Source of the DNA: Paenibacillus sp. OK003
GTDB taxonomy: Bacteria; Bacillota; Bacilli; Paenibacillales; Paenibacillaceae
Assembly (NCBI RefSeq): GCF_900109515.1
Contig: NZ_FOBD01000003.1
Span: 1-64,000, forward strand
Reading direction: 5' to 3'
Length of the DNA stretch: 64,000 nt
The translations under genes and the position numbers were made by a program. This document shows positions 7,411-16,157 of this stretch, in pieces (position 1 is the stretch's first letter; every line of letters begins with the position of its first letter). Under the pieces are notes generated by a model that was given only the letters and a program-made list of their open reading frames with translations, searched no databases and was not told where the DNA came from.

Positions 7411-9927
7411 ATGACACTCGAACAACAAATCAAACAGGCAGCCATCCCGACGCTTAAACGGAAATGGAAAATATACGTCATTCACCATTCCCATACTGAC
7501 ATTGGTTATACCGACCGGCAGGAGAAGATTGAACAATATCATATCGATTTTATCCGTCAGGCGCTGCGTATTGTTAATGATGCTCATAACGGTGTAAACC
7601 CCGAGTGGAAAGGGTTCCGTTGGACCTGCGAGACCTTCTGGGCTGTGGAGCAATTCCTGAAGCAGGCTCGAGACGAGGAAAAAGTTGCATTTGCCGATGC
7701 CGTGCGGCGCGGCGATATCGAGCTCTCCGGCACGTATTTGAATATGACCGAGCTGCCCGACCTACAGTTGCTGAAAAAAATACACAGTAAAGCTCAGACA
7801 TATGCCGGATCTATCGGTCACCCAATAGACAGTGCGATGACGGCGGATATCAATGGCTACAGCTGGGGATATGCCGATAGCCTGCTGAATAACGGAATCG
7901 GACATTTATTCAGCTGTATACATACTCATCACGGCATGTATGCGCTGGGCCGCAAGCAGTCCCCTTTCTGGTGGGAAGCTCCAAGTGGGGAACGCCTGCT
8001 GGTCTGGAATGGAGACCACTACATGCTTGGCAACGAGCTTGGTTTCTGTCCTGGTGCGCTTGGCAAATACATGATTCGTGATGAATTCGGCCACAGACTT
8101 GTGGAACCGGCGAACATTCATAATCAAATCGCCAATATTCGCATCCACCGGTACTTGGCCCAGCTTGAGGCGGAGCAGTATCCATACGATTTCGTGCCGA
8201 TGATGCTGTCTGGATTGCCCACAGACAACGGATCGCCCAATAGCTCAATCATGGAATGGATCGATGGATGGAACCGTCAAAACGGCGAGGCGATTTCCGT
8301 GGAGATGATTACGTTGAGTGGCTTTTTTGCACGCTTGAAGGAGGAAGGGACGGATGGTCTGCCTGTGCATAAAGGGGATTGGCCAGACTGGTGGTCGGAT
8401 GGTGTAAGCTCCACACCGATGCACACTCAGATTTACCGTGACGCACAGCGGACACTTCGCAAGGTGGAAAAGCTCGACCCTGGACAGAAAAGTGTTAGTC
8501 TCCAGGAAATCGAGGCTGTAGAGCAGGCGCTTACTCTTTATGCCGAACACACTTGGGGGTATCACTCCTCTGTTTATGAACCGTGGCACAAAAATGTGCA
8601 GATGCTTGAGGTTCGCAAGACAGCTCACGCTGCAGAGGCAAGCAGGCTTGTTTACCGCGCGCTAGATCAGGTGCTACTTGCCGATAATGCCGCCACCTTG
8701 TACCCGGGGCGTTCTTATCGCTTCAAGGTAACGAATCTCTCGGAGCGGGAGGTAACCGAGTTGGTTCAGTTGAAGCTTGAAGGATGGGAACCGGATGAGC
8801 TATTGAACGGAGTAGAAGTAATCCGGGAGGATACGGGACAGGTTCTGATCCAGCAATCAAGCCACCCACAGACGATTATTGCGGAACTTAAGCTCCAAGG
8901 CATGGAGAGCTGCATATTGATCCTGCGCCCAATACTGGCAGCGCAGAATAGTCTTTCTTCCTTAACGTCAACCTCCAATTCGAAGCTGATCGGTGCTGAC
9001 CAGGTGTACGATATGGAGGATATGTATTCCTTAACGGCAGGCAGACAGCAAGCGCCGATCTCCGTTTGCCAAACGGGGCTGGAGTCACCTTATGTACGCT
9101 TGACTTGGTCGAAAGAGCGCGGCATCGTGTCGTGGTTCGATAAGGAGACAGGCCGCGAACTGCTGAAAGCAGATGATCTGTATGGGGCGTTTACACCCAT
9201 CTATGAGGTGACAAATCCAGCGAACCCTGCAGATGCATCTCAGGTATGGAGCGTCCGTTCCAAAATGGGACGCAACCGTAAAGGCTTGAACGTGGAGCGT
9301 TCGGTTGGTCAGCTCATCTCTGTGCGCGCGGTGGATAATGGACCGCTGTATGCTACCGTTGAGCTTGGTTATCAGCTCAAGGGTATCGCCTATTTTTCAC
9401 TACACTTGCGGATCTATACCCGTCAAAACCGGATGGATATTTCGGCGCGGTTCCATAAAGAGAGCATTTGGAATCCGGAGAACGTTTATCTGGCCCTGCC
9501 GTTCAACCCAGGAGGCACTGGGCCAGTTACCCTGTTTGCCGACAAGCCAGGAGGGCTCGTTCGCCCCTGGAAGGATCAGATTCCGGGAACTTGCCTGGAC
9601 TATTCCGCTGTACAGTCGGGCATTGCCTGGCAGGATCATGACCGCAGTCTGCTGCTTGCTGTCCCGGACACACCTCTCGTACAATGGGGAACGCTGGATT
9701 ACGGGACCAGAAAGGTCCACACGCAGCAAGCGCCTGACGCTCAACCGGAAGCTTATGCCTGGCTGATGACGAATTATTGGGAAACGAATTTCAAAGCGAC
9801 CTTAGGCGGTTTCTATGAGTTTCAATATCATATTTCGGCTGGCGGCAGCCTTTCGGTTGAAGATATGGCCGCAGCTCTGCATGCGTTGAACGAGCCATTT
9901 GTGGTTACCCGAGTTAATGAAAAATAA
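7411..9927 (+). CDS. Alpha-mannosidase, glycoside hydrolase family 38
   Basis: An 838-residue GH38 enzyme without a signal peptide, so it should act on imported manno-oligosaccharides in the cytosol. The zinc site begins HHSHTDIGYT (His28, Asp30); the nucleophile is Asp146 in TADINGYSW; WWEAP and a C-terminal beta-sandwich (about 560-820) follow. AAAGGAG precedes the ATG, 24 bases after the ROK stop. The operon lacks a transporter, so the substrate must enter through a system elsewhere. Released mannose feeds the kinase and isomerase just upstream. Confidence 0.92.
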   Translation: MTLEQQIKQAAIPTLKRKWKIYVIHHSHTDIGYTDRQEKIEQYHIDFIRQALRIVNDAHNGVNPEWKGFRWTCETFWAVEQFLKQARDEEKVAFADAVRRGDIELSGTYLNMTELPDLQLLKKIHSKAQTYAGSIGHPIDSAMTADINGYSWGYADSLLNNGIGHLFSCIHTHHGMYALGRKQSPFWWEAPSGERLLVWNGDHYMLGNELGFCPGALGKYMIRDEFGHRLVEPANIHNQIANIRIHRYLAQLEAEQYPYDFVPMMLSGLPTDNGSPNSSIMEWIDGWNRQNGEAISVEMITLSGFFARLKEEGTDGLPVHKGDWPDWWSDGVSSTPMHTQIYRDAQRTLRKVEKLDPGQKSVSLQEIEAVEQALTLYAEHTWGYHSSVYEPWHKNVQMLEVRKTAHAAEASRLVYRALDQVLLADNAATLYPGRSYRFKVTNLSEREVTELVQLKLEGWEPDELLNGVEVIREDTGQVLIQQSSHPQTIIAELKLQGMESCILILRPILAAQNSLSSLTSTSNSKLIGADQVYDMEDMYSLTAGRQQAPISVCQTGLESPYVRLTWSKERGIVSWFDKETGRELLKADDLYGAFTPIYEVTNPANPADASQVWSVRSKMGRNRKGLNVERSVGQLISVRAVDNGPLYATVELGYQLKGIAYFSLHLRIYTRQNRMDISARFHKESIWNPENVYLALPFNPGGTGPVTLFADKPGGLVRPWKDQIPGTCLDYSAVQSGIAWQDHDRSLLLAVPDTPLVQWGTLDYGTRKVHTQQAPDAQPEAYAWLMTNYWETNFKATLGGFYEFQYHISAGGSLSVEDMAAALHALNEPFVVTRVNEK

Positions 9928-9935
9928 ACCGAATG

Positions 9936-9966
9936 GAAAAAGCCCTGACTCATTTAAGATCAGGGC
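9936..9966 (-). terminator. Terminator for the minus-strand secreted-protein gene
   Basis: GCCCTGA (9942-9948) pairs with TCAGGGC (9960-9966); on the minus strand it is followed by five T. It sits in the convergent spacer and may also stop the mannosidase transcript. Confidence 0.65.
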
Positions 9967-10013
9967 AGGCAGTAGATAACACATAACAGATATAAACTTA
10001 TGGTCGATAAAAT

Positions 10014-10053
10014 AACAACCAGCAGGCTTCCACATGGAGGCCTGCTGGTTGTT
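10014..10053. terminator. Strong hairpin in the convergent spacer
   Basis: A perfect 14-bp stem (10014-10027 with 10040-10053, AACAACCAGCAGGC) enclosing a 12-base loop that can pair further (TCC/GGA). The minus-strand flank TTATTTTAT is U-rich, so it probably acts as a first terminator for the gene at 10130-10894. Confidence 0.6.
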
Positions 10054-10129
10054 GGCGTTCGGTCTTTTAGTTTGTGTAAATTTGGTATTTTTGCTTAATG
10101 ATGTTCTTAAAGCTGAAATGTATTTAAGC

Positions 10130-10894
10130 CTACTCTTGAGCTGCCTCTAGCTCAGTAATTTGCGCTTTGTATTGCTTCAGAAGGTCGGCAAGGGAAGTCT
10201 TGATTGCAGCTTCATCTTTAGCTGTTACGGCCTTATTCAAATTACTTTGTGCTGAGAAGAATGCACTGGCAGCTGTAGTACCGCTAAATTGAAGACTTTC
10301 AGCATTCGCTATAACCGCGCTTGTTGTTCCTGTTGTTTTTTCGTCAAGATTCAGTGGACTGAGGGCAATTGCCACTCCAGATTCTGCGTTCTCAACGAAT
10401 CCTTTCAGATCCGAACTGTTTGTGGTAATGGAGAAAGACAAGGTGTTCAGATTTTCGGAATCAGGTAATTTTTCGGCTTTTACTCCCTCAACTGAGGTAA
10501 GTTTGCCTTCCTCTACCTTCAAGGCTTGCATTTCTTTGATCTCACCTGGTTTGGCGTTTTCGGAAACTTTCTTCCATTCGTCAGAGTCTACGTCAACAGC
10601 AACCAAGGTGGTCATTACTTGGGATGTAGAGTTTTGTGAAAGCAGTTTATTGTAACGAGCCAGCGTTTTTTCCCATTCGCTTACTGTTTCTGGCGCGTAC
10701 TTTTTGGCCAGCTCCACTGGATTAGCCAATGTAAAGGCTGCAAAAGCGGATTTTGCTTCTTTCAAGGTAGCTGTTCCGTTTGTAACAGCATTTGCGTTAG
10801 CGTCGCTGTCGGCATTCGCGACAATCGGTGCGGAGATCGCAGTGAGCAGCAGGGCGGACAGGGCAATATTTCTGAATTTGAAACTGTAGTTCAT
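10130..10894 (-). CDS. Secreted protein of unknown function
   Basis: A 254-residue exported protein: signal peptide at about 1-28 (ALSALLLTAISAPIVANA, cleavage ANA/D), then a largely helical, Ala/Lys/Glu-rich chain without cysteine, and no anchor or lipobox. I see no known domain. The start has AAGGAG nine bases upstream. It is divergent from an OmpR-type two-component pair, a layout in which the secreted protein is often a regulon member or sensor partner. The 5' region holds an inverted repeat that includes its ribosome site (10901-10953). Confidence 0.75.
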   Translation of the reverse strand: MNYSFKFRNIALSALLLTAISAPIVANADSDANANAVTNGTATLKEAKSAFAAFTLANPVELAKKYAPETVSEWEKTLARYNKLLSQNSTSQVMTTLVAVDVDSDEWKKVSENAKPGEIKEMQALKVEEGKLTSVEGVKAEKLPDSENLNTLSFSITTNSSDLKGFVENAESGVAIALSPLNLDEKTTGTTSAVIANAESLQFSGTTAASAFFSAQSNLNKAVTAKDEAAIKTSLADLLKQYKAQITELEAAQE

Positions 10895-10900
10895 TTGGTA

Positions 10901-10953
10901 ACACTCCTTATGGTTTGGTTTGTCTTACAGTTATCAATTTACCGAAGGAGTGT
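10901..10953 (-). promoter_or_regulatory. Inverted repeat including the Shine-Dalgarno of the secreted-protein gene
   Basis: ACACTCCTT (10901-10909) and AAGGAGTGT (10945-10953) are perfect complements. Read on the minus strand, the downstream arm is the ribosome site of the secreted-protein gene and the upstream arm is an anti-Shine-Dalgarno near the 5' end of the predicted transcript. It may be an RNA switch or simply a protein-binding dyad. Confidence 0.35.
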
Positions 10954-10956
10954 GGC

Positions 10957-10985
10957 ACAATATTGGTGTAATTGTGGAAAAACAA
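10957..10985 (-). promoter_or_regulatory. Sigma-A promoter of the secreted-protein gene
   Basis: On the minus strand TTGTTT and TATTGT (plus-strand 10957-10962) are separated by 17 bases. The predicted start lies near 10950, at the edge of the inverted repeat. Confidence 0.55.
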
Positions 10986-11014
10986 TGGCAAAGCTCTTTC
11001 CTTATATATACCTT

Positions 11015-11023
11015 TGGTATACT
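11015..11023 (+). promoter_or_regulatory. Extended -10 promoter of the two-component operon
   Basis: TGGTATACT is an extended -10 (TG-N-TATACT) 32 bases before the response regulator start. No convincing -35 is seen, as is common for extended -10 promoters. Confidence 0.55.
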
Positions 11024-11055
11024 CACTATAGAGAAAAGTACAGGAGGCCCCGTTC

Positions 11056-11772
11056 ATGAATAACGATTACCTCATCGCAGTTGTAGATGATGACGAAAAT
11101 ATACGCACATTGATTCAAGCTTATTTGCACAAAGAGAACTATCGAACGATAGGCCTTGCTAATGCGGAGGATGCCTGGTCTTTATATAGAATAAGTCCGC
11201 CGAGCATGTGGGTGATGGACATTATGCTGCCCGGGATGGATGGCTATGAATTATGCAAACGCATCCGGAATGAAGGAGAGGTTCCCATTATTATGATCTC
11301 GGCGAAGGATAATGAGGTGGACAAAATACTTGGCCTTGAGCTGGGTAGTGACGATTATCTAGTGAAGCCTTTCAGCCCCCGTGAGCTGGTAGCCCGCATC
11401 AAGCGGCAGCTGGAACGTTGGATTAGACTTACCGGTGCGGAAGAAAGAGCTGTTGTAAGCGAAGCTGCGGCGCCACGAATCGATACCGGAGAGCTTCAAT
11501 TAATGTTGGAAGAGAGGCAGGCCATCTGGCGAGGGGAAGAAGTGGACCTGACCAGCAAAGAGTTCACCATGCTCAAGGTACTGGCTGAACATCCGAATCG
11601 TGCGTTTACGAGGGACGAGCTGCTCAGTTTTGTCTGGGGAGAAGATTATTTTGGCAGTGACCGTGCAGTGGATCATTTGATTAAGCGGATTCGCAAAAAG
11701 ATGGAGGAACTTCCCATCGAGTCGGTGTGGGGACACGGGTATCGCATGCGTACAGATCGGAGTGAAGTTTAA
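11056..11772 (+). CDS. OmpR/PhoB-family response regulator
   Basis: A 238-residue two-domain regulator. In the receiver domain (1-120) the acidic pocket is DDDEN, the phospho-acceptor Asp55 lies in VMDIMLPG, and the signalling lysine in LVKPFSP. The C-terminal winged helix (about 145-235) ends RAVDHLIKRIRKKMEELPIE. AGGAGG precedes the ATG. The stop is one base before the histidine kinase ATG, so the two are one operon. It is divergent from the secreted protein, a likely target. The stimulus is unknown. Confidence 0.92.
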   Translation: MNNDYLIAVVDDDENIRTLIQAYLHKENYRTIGLANAEDAWSLYRISPPSMWVMDIMLPGMDGYELCKRIRNEGEVPIIMISAKDNEVDKILGLELGSDDYLVKPFSPRELVARIKRQLERWIRLTGAEERAVVSEAAAPRIDTGELQLMLEERQAIWRGEEVDLTSKEFTMLKVLAEHPNRAFTRDELLSFVWGEDYFGSDRAVDHLIKRIRKKMEELPIESVWGHGYRMRTDRSEV

Positions 11773-11773
11773 T

Positions 11774-13237
11774 ATGAAACTTGTTCATCAAATTAACCTT
11801 GCGTTTGGATTGTCACTGGTTCTGATCCTCTCCGTCACGGCCGTTTTACTTCATTATGTGCTGCTGGATCATTTCATTGGAACAGAGAAGAATGATCTCA
11901 AGACGTTAAGTGCGGCGATGTCTGCTTCTATAACGAAAACGGGGGATCTCACAATGAGTCCTGTACTTACGACTGGAACTGCTGTCACGATGCCTAATTT
12001 GAATATTACGGGTATGCAGTCCGTCCAGTTGGTTACGGGAGAGGCTACGAGTGCTCCCTCAACACTCATTCCTGCGGATGTTGAAGCCTTTGTCACTGAT
12101 TTTAACGGAAATGTGCTGTCAGGGACTTTGTCTGTGAGTGGTACAACCGGAATGGCGAGCAGTAACACATTGACTGAAGCCGTACCAGCAAACTTGTCGA
12201 AATACACAGCGGTCACTTCATCCAGCATCAAGGACCTGTGGAAGGGAACGGATGGGCGTTATGTGATGGATGTCAGTCCCATCCCCCAAGGAACCCTGAC
12301 TCTGTTGACTCCTATGAGCAAGATTAAAGCAATCGAACAGGCGTTACTGGGTCGTCTCATCCTGGTGATCTGTATCGTTGGAGCCATGATGTTCCTGCTC
12401 AGTTTGTTTATTACGAAAAGGCTGATTCAGCCCTTGATGAATCTGAAGCAGGAACTTAAGAAGGTCAAACAACGTCATTTCACGGATGTGCAGCTGGTCA
12501 AGGCTGGCGGCGAGATTGGAGCTGTCGCACAGGCGGTATATGAGATGGCAGGTGAACTGAACAGGTTCAATGAGGTGCAGACGCAGTTTTTCCAGAATGC
12601 ATCCCATGAGCTGAAGACGCCTCTGATGTCCATTGCAGGTTATGCGGAGGGCATTCGAGATGGAATCTTTGAAGGTGAGAACGTTCGTAAAGGGCTGGAC
12701 GTGATTCTGGGAGAGAGTTGCAGATTAGGAAAAATTGTTACCGAAATGACGCTGCTTGCGAAGCTGGATAGTGAAGAGGATATCTTCAAACCTTCTAAGG
12801 TCAGTCTTAATGAATTGTTGACGGAAACGTCCGAACGTGTCAATCCGCTGCTTGTAAAGAAAGGACTTACACTCCATATCGCCTGCCCGGAGAATAAGGA
12901 GCTGTTCGTCATGGCTGACCAGGATAAACTGCTGCAGGCACTGCTCAACGTCGTGACGAATGCTGCAAGGTACGCCAAAGAAGAAATTCACATCACTGCG
13001 AACTTGGAAAAAGGTAAGATCACGCTATCCGTCACGGATGACGGTCCCGGCTTTCCGCAGGAGCTGCTGCCCACCTTATTCCACCGTTTTGTCAAAGGAA
13101 AAGACGGTGAGTCCGGACTGGGTCTGGCGATTGCCCGGGCCATTGTGGAACGCTGTGGCGGGCTGATTCAGGCCACCAACCGTAAGGAGGGAGGAGCTGT
13201 AATCTCGTTCGGCTTCACTGCGGCACAACGTGTCTGA
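11774..13237 (+). CDS. Sensor histidine kinase (HAMP, HisKA, HATPase)
   Basis: A membrane kinase of 487 residues partnering the preceding regulator. TM1 lies at about 8-30, followed by a Thr/Ser-rich extracytoplasmic domain of about 160 residues, TM2 at about 195-215, HAMP, and the H-box FQNASHELKTPLMSIAGY (His278). The ATP-binding N, G1 and G2 boxes are NVVTNAARYA, DDGPGF and GESGLGLAI. ATG 11774 is preferred over a GTG at 11762 that overlaps the regulator stop and lies within the GGAG ribosome site. The extracytoplasmic domain has no recognisable PAS or CACHE motif. Confidence 0.92.
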   Translation: MKLVHQINLAFGLSLVLILSVTAVLLHYVLLDHFIGTEKNDLKTLSAAMSASITKTGDLTMSPVLTTGTAVTMPNLNITGMQSVQLVTGEATSAPSTLIPADVEAFVTDFNGNVLSGTLSVSGTTGMASSNTLTEAVPANLSKYTAVTSSSIKDLWKGTDGRYVMDVSPIPQGTLTLLTPMSKIKAIEQALLGRLILVICIVGAMMFLLSLFITKRLIQPLMNLKQELKKVKQRHFTDVQLVKAGGEIGAVAQAVYEMAGELNRFNEVQTQFFQNASHELKTPLMSIAGYAEGIRDGIFEGENVRKGLDVILGESCRLGKIVTEMTLLAKLDSEEDIFKPSKVSLNELLTETSERVNPLLVKKGLTLHIACPENKELFVMADQDKLLQALLNVVTNAARYAKEEIHITANLEKGKITLSVTDDGPGFPQELLPTLFHRFVKGKDGESGLGLAIARAIVERCGGLIQATNRKEGGAVISFGFTAAQRV

Positions 13238-13332
13238 GGAAAAGACGGCAACTATATCTTCCTAAGGTTGCACCAAAACTCGAAGTGAGAGAACTGGGGA
13301 ATGTTTAAGGGGTTCGTGTCTCCATTATAAAT

Positions 13333-13356
13333 ACTCCGCTTAAGCGGAGTTTGAGA
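13333..13356 (+). terminator. Palindromic hairpin after the two-component operon
   Basis: ACTCCGCTTAAGCGGAGT is a perfect 18-base palindrome (seven-pair stem, TTAA loop), followed by only three T. It may be a weak terminator or an operator upstream of the DUF896 gene. Confidence 0.45.
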
Positions 13357-13459
13357 ATGTCAGCCACTTTTACCAGCGTTATTTAATAAATAGGTGCAAT
13401 GTATGCATTTCGGTGCTAGACTACCAGTAAGAATCATTGTAAAGAAGGAGAGGAAAAGG

Positions 13460-13681
13460 ATGATTAAACATTTAGGTCGCATTAATGAATTGGCGAAAAA
13501 AGAGCGTGAAGAAGGTTTGACCAATGCGGAACGAGTTGAACAACAAGTATTACGAGAAGACTATTTGCGGGAAATTCGTGGGCAAGTTCTAAACACTTTT
13601 TCAGTGCTTACCATACTTGATCCAGATGGAAATGATGTAACACCGGACAAAGTACGAAACGAAAAGGGAATCAGTTTGTAG
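13460..13681 (+). CDS. DUF896 (UPF0291, YnzC-like) protein
   Basis: A 73-residue DUF896 protein of the B. subtilis YnzC type: KHLGRINELAKKEREEGLTN, RVEQQVLREDYLREIRGQV and a short acidic tail with LDPDGNDVTPDKVR. The family is a two-helix protein of unsettled role; in B. subtilis ynzC lies in the SOS-induced yneA operon. Here it stands alone, and I see no LexA box. The ATG at 13460 follows AAGGAGAGG; earlier in-frame codons lack a ribosome site. Confidence 0.88.
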   Translation: MIKHLGRINELAKKEREEGLTNAERVEQQVLREDYLREIRGQVLNTFSVLTILDPDGNDVTPDKVRNEKGISL

Positions 13682-13724
13682 GGAAATAAGCTAGTTAGAA
13701 GAACGAAAAGCCTCCGAGTATTCA

Positions 13725-13753
13725 TTGACAGAAATGGTGTAGATAAATACACT
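13725..13753 (+). promoter_or_regulatory. Sigma-A promoter of the acetyltransferase gene
   Basis: TTGACA (13725-13730), a 17-base spacer and TACACT (13748-13753). The 5' leader would be about 140 bases; I see no clear structure in it. Confidence 0.6.
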
Positions 13754-13897
13754 TGCTTTGTAGTTGATTTCGTAGGATGCTTTTTATGCACTTTGTAAAT
13801 AATCATTATAAAGATATTGTATAAAGTGTGTTTTATTATTAATCTTAGCTGTTTGATTGATTCAAGTATCGAAGGATCTATAACAGGAGTTGATAAC

Positions 13898-14536
13898 ATG
13901 ACTGAAGAAGAACGAATTTTTGATGGGATCTTATTTAGCCCCGGCCATCCTGACCTTAAGTCGACTAAGCTGCGCTCTCACAATCTTAGTAGTCAATACA
14001 GTCGTACTTTTGAGGATCAAACGGAGGAACGTGAAGCATTACTCATGCAGATTCTGGGTCGAAAAGGAGAGCGTTGTTTTATACAAGGCCCCATTTTCTT
14101 TCATTATGGCGTTCACACAGAAATCGGCAACCATTTTTTTGCGAACTACAATCTGACCGTCCAGGATGATGCTAAGGTTACCATTGGTGATCACGTCAGC
14201 TTTGGACCTAATGTGACTATTGTTACACCGGTTCACCCTTTCATTGCTTCAGAACGTCGACAAATGCTCGACCAAAACGGGGAACCCAAGTCGCTCTGTT
14301 ATGCTAAACCTGTCACCATCGGAAATGATGTTTGGATTTCGGCTAACGTCACCGTATGCGGCGGTGTTACCATCGGCGACGGATGTGTCATTGGTGCAGG
14401 AAGCGTAGTGACCCAAGATATCCCTGAGGGCTCTTTTGCAGCGGGTGTACCCTGCAGAGTCATTCGTCCCATTACAGAATCGGACAGCATGCGTTATAAA
14501 CCGGAAGTCCTGGCTGATTGCAGCGTAATTGAATAA
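13898..14536 (+). CDS. Maltose/galactoside O-acetyltransferase family protein
   Basis: A left-handed beta-helix (hexapeptide) acetyltransferase of 212 residues, like Maa, LacA or NodL. An N-terminal helical cap (FDGILFSPGHPDLKSTKLRS, Mac domain) is followed by hexapeptide turns (IGNHFFANYNLTVQDDAKVT, IGDHVSFGPNVTI, IGNDVWISANVTVCGGVTIG) and the catalytic His in IVTPVHPF. It would acetylate a sugar hydroxyl using acetyl-CoA, probably in detoxification of non-metabolised sugars. ATG 13898 has AGGAG upstream; the upstream extension is not coding. It is monocistronic. Confidence 0.9.
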   Translation: MTEEERIFDGILFSPGHPDLKSTKLRSHNLSSQYSRTFEDQTEEREALLMQILGRKGERCFIQGPIFFHYGVHTEIGNHFFANYNLTVQDDAKVTIGDHVSFGPNVTIVTPVHPFIASERRQMLDQNGEPKSLCYAKPVTIGNDVWISANVTVCGGVTIGDGCVIGAGSVVTQDIPEGSFAAGVPCRVIRPITESDSMRYKPEVLADCSVIE

Positions 14537-14551
14537 AAACACATAAAAAAG

Positions 14552-14585
14552 AAACCGTTCCTAGACAAGAGGAACGGTTTTCTTA
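14552..14585. terminator. Bidirectional terminator
   Basis: AAACCGTTCC (14552-14561) pairs with GGAACGGTTT (14571-14580), with T-rich sequence on both strands. It serves the acetyltransferase and, on the minus strand, the MATE gene. Confidence 0.85.
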
Positions 14586-14633
14586 TCTTGATTAGTATTT
14601 CGTTGATTAGGTGGAAAGCTTATTAACTGTTTT

Positions 14634-16049
14634 CTAGTGCACTAGATTCTCTAAATCTGGCTGCAATTTGTTGCGCAGAATATACAGCATGATAGCTCCA
14701 ACAAGGAACGCGACGACATCCGCAATGACAAGTGACCATACAACCCCGTGGAAGCCGTTAAGCCGGTTGGCGATATAGAGTACAGGAATCAGCGTAATTC
14801 CTTGAATAACTGACATAACAAAGGCGGCGGTTCCTTGCGCTGTTGCTTGGAAGATCCCCACAAACAACGAGGTCATTCCTGTAATGAACAAGGATAGGAA
14901 CGTCACATGCAGAATGTAGCTACCCATTTCAATTAATTGCGGGTCATTCGTAAATAAACCAATTAAGTGATCGGAAATCAAATAGACGACAACGCCGAAC
15001 ACAACAGCTAACGCAACAATCGTTTTGATCGTAAATCCAATGGTATGCTTCATGCGTAATTTATTTGCTGTAAAAGAGAAGGCAATCAACGGCACAACTC
15101 CCTCGCATAAGCCCATCAGAATAAACTCAGAAAATTGCAACAAACGTGATGAAATTCCGTACCCCGCTACGGCCTGATCTCCATACTCGACAAGAAAATG
15201 GTTCAAAATGAGCGACATTGCACCCAAGAAGATACTCATGATAAAGACGGGAACACCGATTTTGAACACATTACTCATAATTTCCTTGGAAGCCTTGAAC
15301 CATTTTACGGAGACAGTCAAGAATTGGCTTTTATATCCCATATGGTATGCGTAAAAAACACTGGCAACCAAGTTGGAAATGACCGTTGCAGAAGCAACGC
15401 CGATTACACCCCAATGGAAGATGAAGATGACAATCGCATCAAGAATAATATTTACAACCACGCTAAGAATCATACCGATCATGGATGTGATTGCTGCACC
15501 CTCCGAGCGCACGATATTCTCCAGCGTGAAGAATAATATGACGAATGGTGAACCGATAAGCATAATCGTGACATAGTCTTTTGTAAATCCAAAGGATTCA
15601 GGCGTTGCACCCAGACTATGAACAATGGGGTTGATCAGCGGGAGGCCGACGGCCATTACAATAAGACCAAGAACTAAACTGCTATAAAAGGCGAATGAAG
15701 AAACATGTTTTAGGTCCTCATATCTTTTTTCTCCTAACAAACGGGAGATGAATGTACCGCTACCCATACCAATCAAGTTGCCGAGCGCCATAATTACCGC
15801 GAATAATGGCAAGGTTAGGGCGAGTGCGGTTAACATGGCAGTATTGCCTAATGTACCAAGGAAATAGGCGTTCAGGATAGAGTAGATGACACTCATCGAC
15901 GTGCCTAACATCATCGGTACAGCGAAGTGAGCTACGGCTTTTGCGATCGGTGCCTTTTCAAAATAATGGAGGTTTTCTGCATCCATGTGTGAGTCACTAC
16001 TTTCTTCATTTATTTTTTGAAATGATTTAGAATTCGAAAGATATTCCAA
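14634..16049 (-). CDS. MATE-family multidrug efflux pump
   Basis: A twelve-helix MATE transporter of the MepA type (up to 471 residues), exporting cationic drugs in exchange for Na+ or H+. Family signs are PIAKAVAHFAVPMMLGTSMS and the repeated helix pairs with GMGSGTFISRLLGE in the first half and GLCEGVVPLIAFSF in the second. The start is uncertain: TTG 16049 has no clear ribosome site, whereas ATG 15986 would give the family-typical MDAENLHYFEKAPI but also lacks one. It is divergent from a TetR gene, with shared operators in the spacer, so it is probably drug-inducible. Confidence 0.9.
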   Translation of the reverse strand: MEYLSNSKSFQKINEESSDSHMDAENLHYFEKAPIAKAVAHFAVPMMLGTSMSVIYSILNAYFLGTLGNTAMLTALALTLPLFAVIMALGNLIGMGSGTFISRLLGEKRYEDLKHVSSFAFYSSLVLGLIVMAVGLPLINPIVHSLGATPESFGFTKDYVTIMLIGSPFVILFFTLENIVRSEGAAITSMIGMILSVVVNIILDAIVIFIFHWGVIGVASATVISNLVASVFYAYHMGYKSQFLTVSVKWFKASKEIMSNVFKIGVPVFIMSIFLGAMSLILNHFLVEYGDQAVAGYGISSRLLQFSEFILMGLCEGVVPLIAFSFTANKLRMKHTIGFTIKTIVALAVVFGVVVYLISDHLIGLFTNDPQLIEMGSYILHVTFLSLFITGMTSLFVGIFQATAQGTAAFVMSVIQGITLIPVLYIANRLNGFHGVVWSLVIADVVAFLVGAIMLYILRNKLQPDLENLVH

Positions 16050-16057
16050 TATCTAAT

Positions 16058-16141
16058 CTAACGGTGTTAGTTTGTACCTTACAGTGTTAGATGTTATCAT
16101 GAACTTATGAACCTGTAAAGCATAATCTTACACTGTTAGAT
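16058..16141. promoter_or_regulatory. TetR operator cluster between MATE and tetR genes
   Basis: The dyad CTAACGGTGTTAG (16058-16070) is followed by two near-identical 15-mers, CTTACAGTGTTAGAT (16078-16092) and CTTACACTGTTAGAT (16127-16141), 49 bp apart. All share TGTTAG. They flank a minus-strand promoter for MATE (TTTACA, 17 bases, TAACAT) and a plus-strand -10 (CATAAT, 16121-16126) for tetR. This is the expected layout for an autoregulated TetR that also represses the pump. Confidence 0.6.
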
Positions 16142-16157
16142 AAAAGGGCGGATACGG

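Noticed and set aside
6997..7653. 218-codon open frame on the minus strand
   Set aside because: It runs antisense across the ROK kinase and GH38 genes, has no ribosome site and no recognisable domain; both sense genes are certain.
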